A stretch of 7,528 nucleotides of DNA from an uncultured Campylobacter sp. (GTDB lineage Bacteria > Campylobacterota > Campylobacteria > Campylobacterales > Campylobacteraceae), in NCBI RefSeq assembly GCF_938030785.1, contig NZ_CALHIK010000098.1, positions 1-7,528 on the forward strand. The letters run 5' to 3'. The position numbers and the translations under genes were made by a program. Positions 1 to 6,309 of the stretch are shown here, in pieces. Below the pieces are notes generated by a model, which saw only the letters and a program-made list of their open reading frames with translations, searched no databases and was not told where the DNA came from. How positions within the stretch are numbered: position 1 is the first letter of the stretch; the number at the start of each line of letters is the position of its first letter.

Positions 1-632
1 AGGACAGCGCCGAGTACCGCTACTTCCCCGATCCCGACCTGCTAACCGTGATCGTGGATGACGAGATGCTGGCTGCTGCGCGACAGATCCCCGAGCTGCC
101 CGATCAGAAAAAGGCCCGCTATGTCCGCGAGCTGGGCGTTAAAGAAAAGGACGCCGAGATCATAATCTCAACCTACGAAAACGCGCGATTTTTCGAGGAT
201 CTGATCGCGGCGGGGCATGAGCCTAAACTCTGCGTGAGCTGGCTTACCGTCGAGCTTGCGGGCAGGCTCAAAAACGGCGTTACGATTGAGGATTCGCCCG
301 TAAACAGCGCGAAGATGAACGAGCTTTTAAGCGCGATCGAAGGCGGCGCAGTGTCGCAAAAGGCCGCTAAAGAGGTGCTTGATTATCTAATGGAGCACGA
401 CGAGGCCGTAAGCTCGGTCATCGACAAGCTAGGCTTGAGGCAGGTAAGCGACGACGGCGCGATTTTGGAGATCATAGCGCGCGTGATGAGCCAAAATGAG
501 GACAAGGTCGCGGACTATCGCGGCGGCAAAGACAAGCTATTCGGCTTCTTCGTAGGCCAAGTGATGAAAGAGGGCAAGGGCGCGTTTAATCCTGCAAAGG
601 TAAACGAGCTTTTGAAACAGAAGCTGGGCTGA
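1..632 (+). CDS. gatB: Aspartyl/glutamyl-tRNA(Asn/Gln) amidotransferase subunit B, C-terminal part (5' end outside window)
   Basis: GatB is the tRNA-binding and kinase-like subunit of the GatCAB complex, which converts Glu-tRNA(Gln) and Asp-tRNA(Asn) into Gln-tRNA(Gln) and Asn-tRNA(Asn) in bacteria lacking the cognate synthetases. The frame is open from base 3 and reads DSAEYRYFPDPDL, the conserved GatB motif at the end of its catalytic cradle, so the GTG at base 48 is internal and not the true start. About 209 residues are visible of a family length near 475; the N-terminal half lies upstream. After the motif come a helical linker domain and, over roughly the last 80 residues, the YqeY-like tail (conserved pattern around VDYRGGKDKLFGFFVGQVMK) that contacts the tRNA elbow. 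It ends in TGA. gpsA follows on the same strand after 502 bases, the order also known in other campylobacters. The identification is firm. Confidence 0.96.
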   Translation, partial: DSAEYRYFPDPDLLTVIVDDEMLAAARQIPELPDQKKARYVRELGVKEKDAEIIISTYENARFFEDLIAAGHEPKLCVSWLTVELAGRLKNGVTIEDSPVNSAKMNELLSAIEGGAVSQKAAKEVLDYLMEHDEAVSSVIDKLGLRQVSDDGAILEIIARVMSQNEDKVADYRGGKDKLFGFFVGQVMKEGKGAFNPAKVNELLKQKLG

Positions 633-703
633 TTTCGCGGCTTTTGCGGCGGCGAACGACGAATAAAAGGCGGCGGAGCGCATGCGATAGATGAAATTTA
701 GAG

Positions 704-723
704 ATAAAATTTCTAAATTTTAT
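704..723. repeat. AT-only inverted repeat downstream of gatB
   Basis: ATAAAATTT (704-712) and AAATTTTAT (715-723) are perfect 9-bp inverted arms separated by two bases; in RNA the innermost pairs would open to form a workable loop. A flanking GAGA/TCTC pairing (701-704 with 725-728) could lengthen the stem around a bulge. It lies about 70 bases after the gatB stop and has no T tract, so it is a weak candidate transcript end and could simply reflect the abundance of AAATTT words here. Confidence 0.4.
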
Positions 724-1055
724 GTCTCGCATGAAATTTGATTTGCGCTTTGCGGACACGCTTCGCGGCGAGTTTGATGAGATGCGTTTGATTGAGCAGA
801 CAAACAGACGGCGTATATTTAGCTAGGCTCAGACAATTGGTAAAATTTTACCTACGGCGGGCGGCACGAGTGGATTAAATTTAATAAATTTAGTGTACGC
901 AAGCGCAGTGAAATTTACCGGCTCGCATAAGGCAAGAATCCAGATAAAATTTTACGTCGCGGCGAGTGAGGTTTAAATTTACGCAGGCGGGTTAAATTTC
1001 AGCAAACTGCCTTCTAAATTTAACGCAGAGCCGCGCGATAAATTTAGACGCGGTT

Positions 1056-1099
1056 AAAATTTGCGCCAACGGATCGCTCAAATATCCGGCGCAAGTTTT
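1056..1099 (+). repeat. Imperfect hairpin upstream of gpsA
   Basis: AAAATTTGCGCC (1056-1067) pairs with GGCGCAAGTTTT (1088-1099) over 12 positions with a single T-G wobble (1060 with 1095). Inside it, GGAT (1071-1074) can pair with ATCC (1084-1087), extending the stem past a 3-base bulge and leaving a 9-base loop. The wobble is tolerated in plus-strand RNA but would be an A-C mismatch in minus-strand RNA, which favours a plus-strand transcript. The hairpin ends ten bases before the TATAAA at 1109. It could be a terminator or attenuator for transcription coming from upstream, or a protein site in the gpsA promoter. Confidence 0.45.
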
Positions 1100-1108
1100 G
1101 CGGAATTT

Positions 1109-1129
1109 TATAAATTAAGATCGAAAGGG
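1109..1129 (+). promoter_or_regulatory. Candidate -10 element and ribosome binding site of gpsA
   Basis: TATAAA at 1109-1114 is a plausible sigma70 -10 element, preceded by GCAAGTTTT, which resembles the T-rich region upstream of Campylobacter -10 boxes. AAAGGG at 1124-1129 is a Shine-Dalgarno match placed about six bases before the ATG at 1135. If this -10 is used, the start of transcription would fall near 1121, leaving a very short leader; the promoter could instead lie further upstream. The ribosome binding site is the better supported part. Confidence 0.45.
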
Positions 1130-1134
1130 CTACA

Positions 1135-2025
1135 ATGAAAATCGCGGTTATCGGCGCGGGCAAATGGGGCAGCGCGCTTTGCGACGCGCTAAGCGTGAAA
1201 AACGAGTGCATCATCACTTCGCGCACGCCTAGGCAGCTTGTGAATTTCGTAAGCGTAAAAGAGGCGCTTGATTGCGAGGCGCTCGTTTTCGCGCTCGCGG
1301 CGCAGCAGACCGCGCAGTGGCTGGATCAAAATTTTATAAATTTAGGCCAAAAAATTCTAGTCGCGTCCAAGGGCATCGACGCCGCAAGCGGCAGGTTTTT
1401 AAATGAAATTTTTGAAGCGCACGTCTCAAGGGCGAACCTCGCCTTTCTTTCGGGCCCGTCGTTTGCGAGCGAAGTGATGAGAAAACTCCCCTGCGCGCTG
1501 GTCGTCAATTCGCGCAACGAGAGCCTGGCTGCGGAGTTTGCGGCAGTTTTTCCCGACTACATCAAAACCTACGTCTCGAGCGACGTTGCGGGGGCCGAAA
1601 TTTGCGGCGCGTATAAAAACGTAATCGCCATCGCAAGCGGCGTTTGCGATGGGCTGGAGCTGGGAGCCAACGCCAGAGCGAGTCTGATCGCGCGCGGCAT
1701 CGTGGAGATCGCGCGTTTCGGTAAATTTTTCGGCGCGCACGACGAGACCTTTTTGGGCTTAAGCGGCGTGGGTGATCTGTTTTTGACCGCATCCAGCGTG
1801 CTTTCGCGAAACTACCGCGTGGGCTTGGGGCTTGCGTGCGGCAAGAAGCTGGATGAAATTTTAAACGAACTAGGCGAGGTCGCCGAGGGCGTCTACACCG
1901 CAAGCGCCGTCATCCGTCTGGCCGCAAAACATAAAATTTACGTGCCGATCGCTACCGAGGTTTACGAAATACTGCGCGGCAAGGATGTGGAAGCGAGCCT
2001 AAAAGACCTACTGCGAAAAAAATAA
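1135..2025 (+). CDS. gpsA: Glycerol-3-phosphate dehydrogenase [NAD(P)+]
   Basis: GpsA is a cytosolic enzyme that reduces dihydroxyacetone phosphate to sn-glycerol 3-phosphate, the backbone precursor of phospholipids. The protein has 296 residues, somewhat shorter than the approximately 335 of E. coli GpsA but in the range I expect for campylobacters. The N-terminus is a Rossmann nucleotide-binding fold beginning VIGAGKWGSAL (GxGxxG, residues 6-16), followed by ASKGI (77-81) and LSGPSFASEV (105-114). The C-terminal domain has GAYKNVIAIASG (158-169) with catalytic-type Lys161, the NARASLIARG substrate-binding motif (179-188), and GLSGVGDLFLT (208-218) with SRNYRVG (224-230). All core motifs are intact. 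The ATG follows an AAAGGG ribosome binding site. The gene lies downstream of gatB, separated by an unusually long spacer. I consider the assignment certain. Confidence 0.97.
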   Translation: MKIAVIGAGKWGSALCDALSVKNECIITSRTPRQLVNFVSVKEALDCEALVFALAAQQTAQWLDQNFINLGQKILVASKGIDAASGRFLNEIFEAHVSRANLAFLSGPSFASEVMRKLPCALVVNSRNESLAAEFAAVFPDYIKTYVSSDVAGAEICGAYKNVIAIASGVCDGLELGANARASLIARGIVEIARFGKFFGAHDETFLGLSGVGDLFLTASSVLSRNYRVGLGLACGKKLDEILNELGEVAEGVYTASAVIRLAAKHKIYVPIATEVYEILRGKDVEASLKDLLRKK

Positions 2026-2057
2026 GCGGCAAATTTATTTCGAATTCTTTGCCGCTT
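2024..2057 (+). terminator. Terminator-like hairpin at the end of gpsA
   Basis: AAGCGGCAAA (2024-2033) and TTTGCCGCTT (2048-2057) form a perfect 10-bp stem with a 14-base loop. The left arm overlaps the TAA stop of gpsA (2023-2025). The stem core is GC-rich, but only a short T run follows (TTTAAAG), so it is a probable but not classical intrinsic terminator. Confidence 0.65.
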
Positions 2058-2253
2058 TAAAGTTTGTTATCGAGCCATTTTGAAATTTATTTTCAAACGG
2101 CAAGCTTTCTCGGCAAAATCCGATGCATTAAATATAAAATTTCAATCCATCAAAACGAGATAAAAAGCGATAAATCTACGGCTAAATTTTAATTTATAAA
2201 ATCCTATTTCAGAGGTTTTGTTCTATTAAGCGCTTTTTGAATACGGAGATTTT
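2058..2253. other. Noncoding spacer between convergent genes
   Basis: This AT-rich stretch lies between the two hairpins of the gpsA/minus-strand gene junction. It contains a small 7-bp inverted repeat, TTTGAAA (2079-2085) with TTTCAAA (2091-2097) around a 5-base loop, and several AAATTT words. No open frame of coding quality and no recognisable RNA gene was seen on either strand. Confidence 0.6.
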
Positions 2254-2292
2254 AAATTTTACCTTCAAGAAAAAATCTTAAAGGTAAAATTT
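2254..2292. terminator. Long hairpin, probable terminator of the minus-strand gene
   Basis: AAATTTTACCTT (2254-2265) pairs perfectly with AAGGTAAAATTT (2281-2292). After one C/A mismatch (2266/2280) the stem continues with AAGA (2267-2270) and TCTT (2276-2279), closing a five-A loop. That makes 16 paired bases with one mismatch. It lies 15 bases beyond the stop codon of the minus-strand gene at 2308-3039 and faces gpsA, as expected for a transcript end between convergent genes. On the minus strand the loop reads as T5 and the stem is not followed by a clear T tract; on the plus strand it runs into TTTT that is partly within the stem. It could act in both directions. Confidence 0.6.
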
Positions 2293-2307
2293 TGGCGGCT
2301 AAATTTA

Positions 2308-3039
2308 CTATTTTTCGTCGCTATCCAGCCCCAAAAGATAGCGGTAGTGTTTGTCGTAGTCGCTGATCGGGCCATTAGTGAAGTCCCAAATGAGGGTCTT
2401 TATCTCGCCCACGCGCGAGTAAAACGGCAGCTGGTAGTAAGCGACCTTTCCGCTTTTGAAGCTGCGCAGCGGCTTGAAGCTGCCGCAGTCGGCAAATACG
2501 CCCTCGCCGTCCATCGCGATAAAAATGAGGCCCGTGCTGTTTTGCGCGCAAATTTTGCGAAAGTCGTCGCGGCTCGGGTTCGGCTTGCGGTTGTAGCTAA
2601 GATAGGCGCCGCCGAGGTCTGGATGGATGAAGGTGATGCCGGGGAAAGCCTTGCATACTTGCTCGTAAATTTCGGCGTTCGGCGCGACGATCAGAGCGCG
2701 GTCGTAGAGGAAATTTAAGATCACTTTATCGCCGCTTGCGGGCAAAATTTTAGGAAGCGGCAGCGCTTTTTGGCTTAGCATGTCAAAGACCTCGAAGCGC
2801 ACCTGCGCCTTGCCTGCGCTTTTTTGCGTTACTACGGCGCGCGCGATGATAGAGCTTGCGCCGCTGCCGAAATTATGCATCACCACTCCGCTGCTGCCTA
2901 CGGCGATCGTAGGGCTATCCGTTATCTCGCCGGTGCCTTGCGACACGTTAATTAGGGTGGTCTCGTATTGCGGCATATTAAATTCCGCGCCGAAAGCATA
3001 GGCTAAAAATACGCTCAAAATTAATAAAATTCGCTTCAA
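2308..3039 (-). CDS. Secreted protein resembling the PgbA plasminogen-binding N-terminal domain
   Basis: This 243-residue protein begins with a signal peptide (MKR, a hydrophobic stretch at residues 4-16, then FGA before Glu19), cleaved around residue 17 or 18. There is no lipobox cysteine, so the product should be free in the periplasm or surface-associated. The rest (IAVGSSGVVMHNF at 46-58, SSIIARAVV at 62-70, ALIVAPNAEIYEQV at 115-128, FIHPDLGGAYLS at 137-148) resembles from memory the N-terminal domain of Helicobacter pylori PgbA/PgbB, but the long charged C-terminal region of those proteins is absent. The last residue is lysine, the residue type known to mediate plasminogen binding in PgbA/PgbB. 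Cysteines 129, 164 and 185 could allow a disulfide. The start is a TTG at 3037-3039, supported by AGGAG seven bases upstream. The gene diverges from an M23 peptidase; the H. pylori relatives HP0508 and HP0506 are also neighbours. Domain family probable; plasminogen binding here is unproven. Confidence 0.65.
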   Translation of the reverse strand: MKRILLILSVFLAYAFGAEFNMPQYETTLINVSQGTGEITDSPTIAVGSSGVVMHNFGSGASSIIARAVVTQKSAGKAQVRFEVFDMLSQKALPLPKILPASGDKVILNFLYDRALIVAPNAEIYEQVCKAFPGITFIHPDLGGAYLSYNRKPNPSRDDFRKICAQNSTGLIFIAMDGEGVFADCGSFKPLRSFKSGKVAYYQLPFYSRVGEIKTLIWDFTNGPISDYDKHYRYLLGLDSDEK

Positions 3040-3179
3040 AATTCTGCTCCTGGAATAAAATTTCGGCTAATTATACATAAAACTTTGAAAATAGCGATAA
3101 AATTCTTGGGTATTTACGAAATATAAGCGTTTTTTCGTTACAATCCCACCTTGCGATTACCGTTACAAAGCGATTTTAT
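3040..3179. promoter_or_regulatory. Divergent promoter region between the PgbA-like gene and the M23 peptidase gene
   Basis: On the minus strand a perfect TATAAT (3070-3075) is preceded by CAAAGTTTTATG, close to the T-rich upstream element typical of Campylobacter sigma70 promoters. Transcription would start near 3063, and AGGAG (3047-3051) then serves the TTG at 3039. On the plus strand, TACAAT (3139-3144) preceded by ATATAAGCGTTTTTT is a plausible -10 with upstream element for the peptidase cluster, giving a leader of about 30 bases. The two -10 boxes are about 65 bp apart, so a regulator bound between them could affect both genes. The peptidase ATG at 3180 has no clear Shine-Dalgarno sequence. 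Confidence 0.6.
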
Positions 3180-4349
3180 ATGATTAGAATTTTTATATTG
3201 TTTTTTTTGTGGGCGAGCGTAGCATTAGCTAATAATTCCAGCGTAGAGAAGTTTGCGTGGCCGGATGGAGTGAGCCTGCTGCAATTTATGGAGACTGCGG
3301 GCATCCCCGCGTCGGTGTATTACGATCTGGATAAAGAGGATCAGGAGCTTGCCGCCGAGGTGCGCGCGGGAGTGGAGTGTCAGATACTCAGAGATCCCGT
3401 AGGACGCATATCTCAGCTGCTAATACCGGTCAGCGACGAGCTTCAGATCCACATCTATCGCGATAAATTTAATACCTTTAGATTCGTATACACCCCGATA
3501 GTTTATGAGGAAAACAGCTACTCCTTGGGCATTAAGATCGAAAGCTCCCCCTATCAGGATATTGTCAAAGCTACCGGCAATACGGCGCTAGCGAATGAGT
3601 TTATGCTCGTTTTTAAAAACGAGGTAAATTTCAAAAAGCTACAAAAAGGCGATCAGCTCGTGATTCTATACGAGCAAAAAACGCGCCTTGGCAAGCCTTT
3701 CGGCGGAGTAAATATCCTAGCCGGAATGATCGAGGAAAATAAAAAACCCAGATCACTTTATTTCTTCGACGACAAATACTACGACCGAAGCGGTAAAAAG
3801 GTCGAGTCCTTCCTACTAGTAACGCCGCTTGTTTATACCAGAATTTCATCCTATTTTACTCCTAAAAGATTTCATCCGATCCTAAAGCGATATCGCGCGC
3901 ATCTAGGCGTGGATTACGCCGCTCCCAAAGGCACTAGGGTAAATGCCGCGGGAGCCGGTAAAATCACTTTCGTCGGTCGTAAAAACGGCTACGGCAACAC
4001 CGTAGAGATCAACCACGGCGGTGGAATTAGCACGCTTTATGCGCATCTTAGCGGTTTTGCCGGCGGTACAAAGGCAGGCGTGAGCGTCAAGCAGGGCCAA
4101 CTCATTGCCTATGTAGGCTCGACTGGGCTTAGTTCGGGGCCACACCTACACTTCGGACTTTATAAAAATAAGCAGGCCGTTGATCCCCTAAAAGTAGTAA
4201 AAATAGAAAAAACCAACGTCATAAGCGCCGAGGAGCTTAAATTTAAAGCTCTCGTCAAGGATATGGACGCCAGGATGGCTAAGGCGAAAGACGGCTCGAA
4301 AAATCCGACTAAATTTGAAAACTACGAGCCGCTTATTACGATAAATTAA
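3180..4349 (+). CDS. csd3: Periplasmic M23 (LytM) zinc peptidase of the Csd3/Pgp3 cell-shape type
   Basis: The predicted product is a peptidoglycan DD-endopeptidase/DD-carboxypeptidase that trims peptide crosslinks and stems in the periplasm; Csd3 of H. pylori and Pgp3 of C. jejuni are needed for helical cell shape. The 389-residue protein starts with a signal peptide ending VALA before Asn18. Residues about 22-120 match the N-terminal inhibitory (latch) region of Csd3 (FAWPDGVSLLQFM, then YYDLDKEDQELAAEV), followed by a linking domain (about 121-215). The catalytic LytM domain spans about 225-340 with HLGVD (zinc ligands His241 and Asp245), YAHL (His289) and PHLHFG (His322 and His324). All zinc and catalytic residues are present. 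A charged tail of about 45 residues follows. Length and domain order fit Csd3/Pgp3 rather than a short LytM protein. It heads the plus-strand cluster; mgtE begins 8 bp after its stop. Confidence 0.9.
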   Translation: MIRIFILFFLWASVALANNSSVEKFAWPDGVSLLQFMETAGIPASVYYDLDKEDQELAAEVRAGVECQILRDPVGRISQLLIPVSDELQIHIYRDKFNTFRFVYTPIVYEENSYSLGIKIESSPYQDIVKATGNTALANEFMLVFKNEVNFKKLQKGDQLVILYEQKTRLGKPFGGVNILAGMIEENKKPRSLYFFDDKYYDRSGKKVESFLLVTPLVYTRISSYFTPKRFHPILKRYRAHLGVDYAAPKGTRVNAAGAGKITFVGRKNGYGNTVEINHGGGISTLYAHLSGFAGGTKAGVSVKQGQLIAYVGSTGLSSGPHLHFGLYKNKQAVDPLKVVKIEKTNVISAEELKFKALVKDMDARMAKAKDGSKNPTKFENYEPLITIN

Positions 4350-4357
4350 GGCTAGTT

Positions 4358-5737
4358 ATGGAAAACAAGGAGCAGCTAAACGACGTCGAGGAAGCTAAAG
4401 CGCTTCTTGATGCGCATTTGGACGATACGCTAGAGGAGGAGCTGAGCGCGGCGGATCTTGCCGATCATCTAAAAACTCTCAAAAAACACGACGAAGAAAA
4501 ATATGTAGAGGTCCTAAAAAAACTCGAACCCGAGGATCTTGCCGATGCGGCGCTCGAGATGCCCGATCATATGCTCGAAGACGTCATCGAGACTCTGCCT
4601 CACGAAAAGATCGTCGAAGCGATCGAGGAGCTCGAGAGCGACGATCAGGCGGAGCTTTTACAAAATATCGGCAACATCGACGAGGATAAAGCCGAGCAGA
4701 TTTTCTACGGGCTTGATGAGGAGGATCGCCACGACATCCTCACTATCTCCAAATACAAAGAGGACGAGGCCGGCGCGTATATGCAGACCGAGGTCTTTAG
4801 TGCTAGGCAGGATCAGACCCTGGGGCAGGCGGTCGAGATGCTGCGCGTTATGCGCGAAAAGGACGAGATCGAGAATGTCTTTCAGCTCTTCGTGCTCGAT
4901 AAAAAGGGACACCTGCTTACGAGCTTTTCGACGTCCGATCTGATTTTATACGATTTTTCGCTCACGCTGGAAGAAATTTCACAAAAATTCGGCGCCGAAA
5001 ACAAAATCCACTTCGCTACCGATACCGACAAGATCGACGACGTGATCAAGGATTTTGAGGAATTCGACCTTAACGTCATCCCTGTTGTCGATGCTAACGG
5101 CATACTCATCGGGCGTATCACCGCCGACGATATCCACGATCTCATCCAAGAGCGCGCCACCGAGCAAATTTACAACCTCGCGGGCGTCGATGACGAAGCC
5201 GAAGATGATGAGACTACGATCTTTAAGGCGGGCCGCGCGCGCGCCTTGTGGCTAGCGGTAAATTTATGCACGGCGATCGTAAGCTCGACGATCATCGGGC
5301 TATTTGACGCCACTATCGAAAAGCTGGTCGCGCTCGCCGTGCTTATGCCAATAGTCGCTTCCATGGGCGGCAACACCGGCACGCAGGCGCTTACGGTAAC
5401 CGTGCGCCGCCTGGCCTTGGGCGAGATAGCGTTTAAAGACAAAAAGCAGGTTCTCTTTCGCGAGATCACGATCGCTTTTATAAATGGCCTCATTTTTGCC
5501 ACGCTGATGGGGTTTGTGGCGTATTTTTGGTTCGGCATTAAGCTTTTGGGGCTGGTGATTGCGATGTCGATGGTGTTAAATTTAACGCTCGCGGGGCTTT
5601 TTGGCGCCGTCATTCCGATCACGCTTAAAAAATTAAATATCGACCCCGCCGTCGGCAGCTCCGTGCTGCTTACTACGGTGACGGACATCGTGGGATTTTT
5701 TAGCTTTTTAGGACTTGCGACGTGGATACTACTATAA
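4358..5737 (+). CDS. mgtE: MgtE-family magnesium transporter
   Basis: MgtE is an inner-membrane Mg2+ channel-like importer gated by its own cytosolic Mg2+-sensing domains. The 459-residue protein has the full family layout. Residues about 10-135 are the acidic superhelical N domain with repeats such as LEPEDLADAALEMP (56-69) and LESDDQAELLQNI (92-104). Two CBS domains span about 138-200 and 205-265, the second with IPVVDANGILIGRITADDI (241-259). A plug-helix segment covers about 262-290, followed by five membrane segments from about residue 294. The pore signature MPIVASMGGNTGTQA (330-344) is intact, as is the last-helix region DPAVGSSVLLTTVTD (429-443). Asp443 corresponds to the pore aspartate of Thermus MgtE, and Asp429 lies 14 residues before it, as I recall for the Thermus protein. 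The ATG has AAGG just upstream, overlapping the peptidase stop. With only 8 bp of spacer there is no room for an M-box leader, so control of Mg2+ uptake probably rests with the protein itself. Confidence 0.96.
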   Translation: MENKEQLNDVEEAKALLDAHLDDTLEEELSAADLADHLKTLKKHDEEKYVEVLKKLEPEDLADAALEMPDHMLEDVIETLPHEKIVEAIEELESDDQAELLQNIGNIDEDKAEQIFYGLDEEDRHDILTISKYKEDEAGAYMQTEVFSARQDQTLGQAVEMLRVMREKDEIENVFQLFVLDKKGHLLTSFSTSDLILYDFSLTLEEISQKFGAENKIHFATDTDKIDDVIKDFEEFDLNVIPVVDANGILIGRITADDIHDLIQERATEQIYNLAGVDDEAEDDETTIFKAGRARALWLAVNLCTAIVSSTIIGLFDATIEKLVALAVLMPIVASMGGNTGTQALTVTVRRLALGEIAFKDKKQVLFREITIAFINGLIFATLMGFVAYFWFGIKLLGLVIAMSMVLNLTLAGLFGAVIPITLKKLNIDPAVGSSVLLTTVTDIVGFFSFLGLATWILL

Positions 5738-6309
5738 AAAATTTTAAAATTTCCGAGCTTAAAAGCTCAAATTTCGTTAAACCATTTCGCCTAAATTTCG
5801 AAATGGACGGCGTGGCGCGCGCGTGGGACTGCGTCAAGGTGCACGATAGCGTCTCGATTTTGCTTTATCATACGCAGCGCGACGCGCTTTTGCTCGTCAA
5901 GCAGTTTCGCCCCAGCGTATGGTTTTATCAAGAGGAAGGCTTAATCAACTCGCCCGAGAAGGGCTACACCTATGAGCTTTGCGCGGGCATTTTAGATAAG
6001 GGCATCAGCGAGGAGCAAACGGCGATCGAAGAGGTGCTCGAGGAGACGGGCTACGCTGTGAAAGATCTGAAATTTATCACGAGCTACTACAGCGCCCTGG
6101 GCTTTGCGGCGAACCGTCAAATTTTATACTTCGCGCGTATCGACGAATCTATGAAGCTAGGAGCTGGCGGCGGCGTGGACGGCGAGAAGATCGAGCTTTT
6201 TTATCTGCCCGCATCCAAAGCGCGAGAGTTTATGTTTGACGAAAAGATCGTGCGCGCGCCGGGGCTGATCCTAGCATTTCAGTGGTTTTTGAGCGAGTTT
6301 AAAGCTTAG
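5722..6309 (+). CDS. NUDIX hydrolase, NDP-sugar (UDP-glucose/ADP-ribose type) pyrophosphatase
   Basis: This 195-residue cytosolic protein should cleave a nucleoside diphosphate sugar into NMP and sugar phosphate. It opens with a beta domain, then LLLVKQFRPSVW (56-67) and GYTYELCAGILDKG (81-94), which closely resemble the human NUDT14 UDP-sugar pyrophosphatase and the AdpP/YffH group. The Nudix box runs from Gly89 to Tyr111. The metal-binding core EEVLEETGY (103-111) keeps Glu104, Glu107 and Glu108, but the usual Glu six residues after the Gly is Ile95 and the usual Arg is Glu103. A related deviation at the first position, as I recall it, exists in NUDT14, so activity is likely. The GTG start at 5722 overlaps the end of mgtE by 16 bp and is preceded by AGGA (5710-5713) at good spacing; the next in-frame ATG (Met28) would remove conserved sequence. 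Overlap implies translational coupling with mgtE. Exact substrate unknown. Confidence 0.88.
   Translation: MDTTIKNFKISELKSSNFVKPFRLNFEMDGVARAWDCVKVHDSVSILLYHTQRDALLLVKQFRPSVWFYQEEGLINSPEKGYTYELCAGILDKGISEEQTAIEEVLEETGYAVKDLKFITSYYSALGFAANRQILYFARIDESMKLGAGGGVDGEKIELFYLPASKAREFMFDEKIVRAPGLILAFQWFLSEFKA

Larger units (their letters stand above)
633..1134. other. 502-base noncoding gap, AAATTT-rich
   Basis: I find no coding region with support here. The stretch alternates GC-rich segments with the palindromic hexamer AAATTT, which occurs 14 times (starting at 694, 707, 715, 734, 843, 877, 886, 911, 947, 975, 994, 1016, 1040 and 1057), against about 0.12 expected in random DNA of even base composition. 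It also holds an AT-only hairpin at 704-723 and a longer hairpin at 1056-1099. It may include the 3' UTR of gatB, the leader of gpsA, and perhaps remains of a decayed gene or an unrecognised RNA; none of these can be shown from sequence alone. Confidence 0.7.

Noticed and set aside
679..686. Palindrome CGCATGCG in the gatB-gpsA gap
   Set aside because: An eight-base palindrome standing alone is expected by chance at this GC content, with no second copy nearby.
1044..1226. Minus-strand open frame of 60 codons reaching across the start of gpsA
   Set aside because: It overlaps the gpsA promoter region and its first 92 coding bases, has no recognisable domain or ribosome binding site, and its 3' part lies in AAATTT-rich noncoding DNA.
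2347..2718. Plus-strand open frame of 123 codons within the minus-strand PgbA-like gene
   Set aside because: The minus strand has a promoter, ribosome binding site, signal peptide and family-like sequence over the full span; the plus frame has none of these.
4350..4357. Magnesium riboswitch (M-box) for mgtE
   Set aside because: Only eight bases separate the peptidase stop from the mgtE start, and the upstream bases are coding, so there is no room for a leader.
5170..5688. Long minus-strand open frame (172 codons) antisense to mgtE
   Set aside because: The plus-strand frame encodes intact MgtE membrane segments with all signature residues; the antisense frame is a by-product of its codon use and resembles no family I know.
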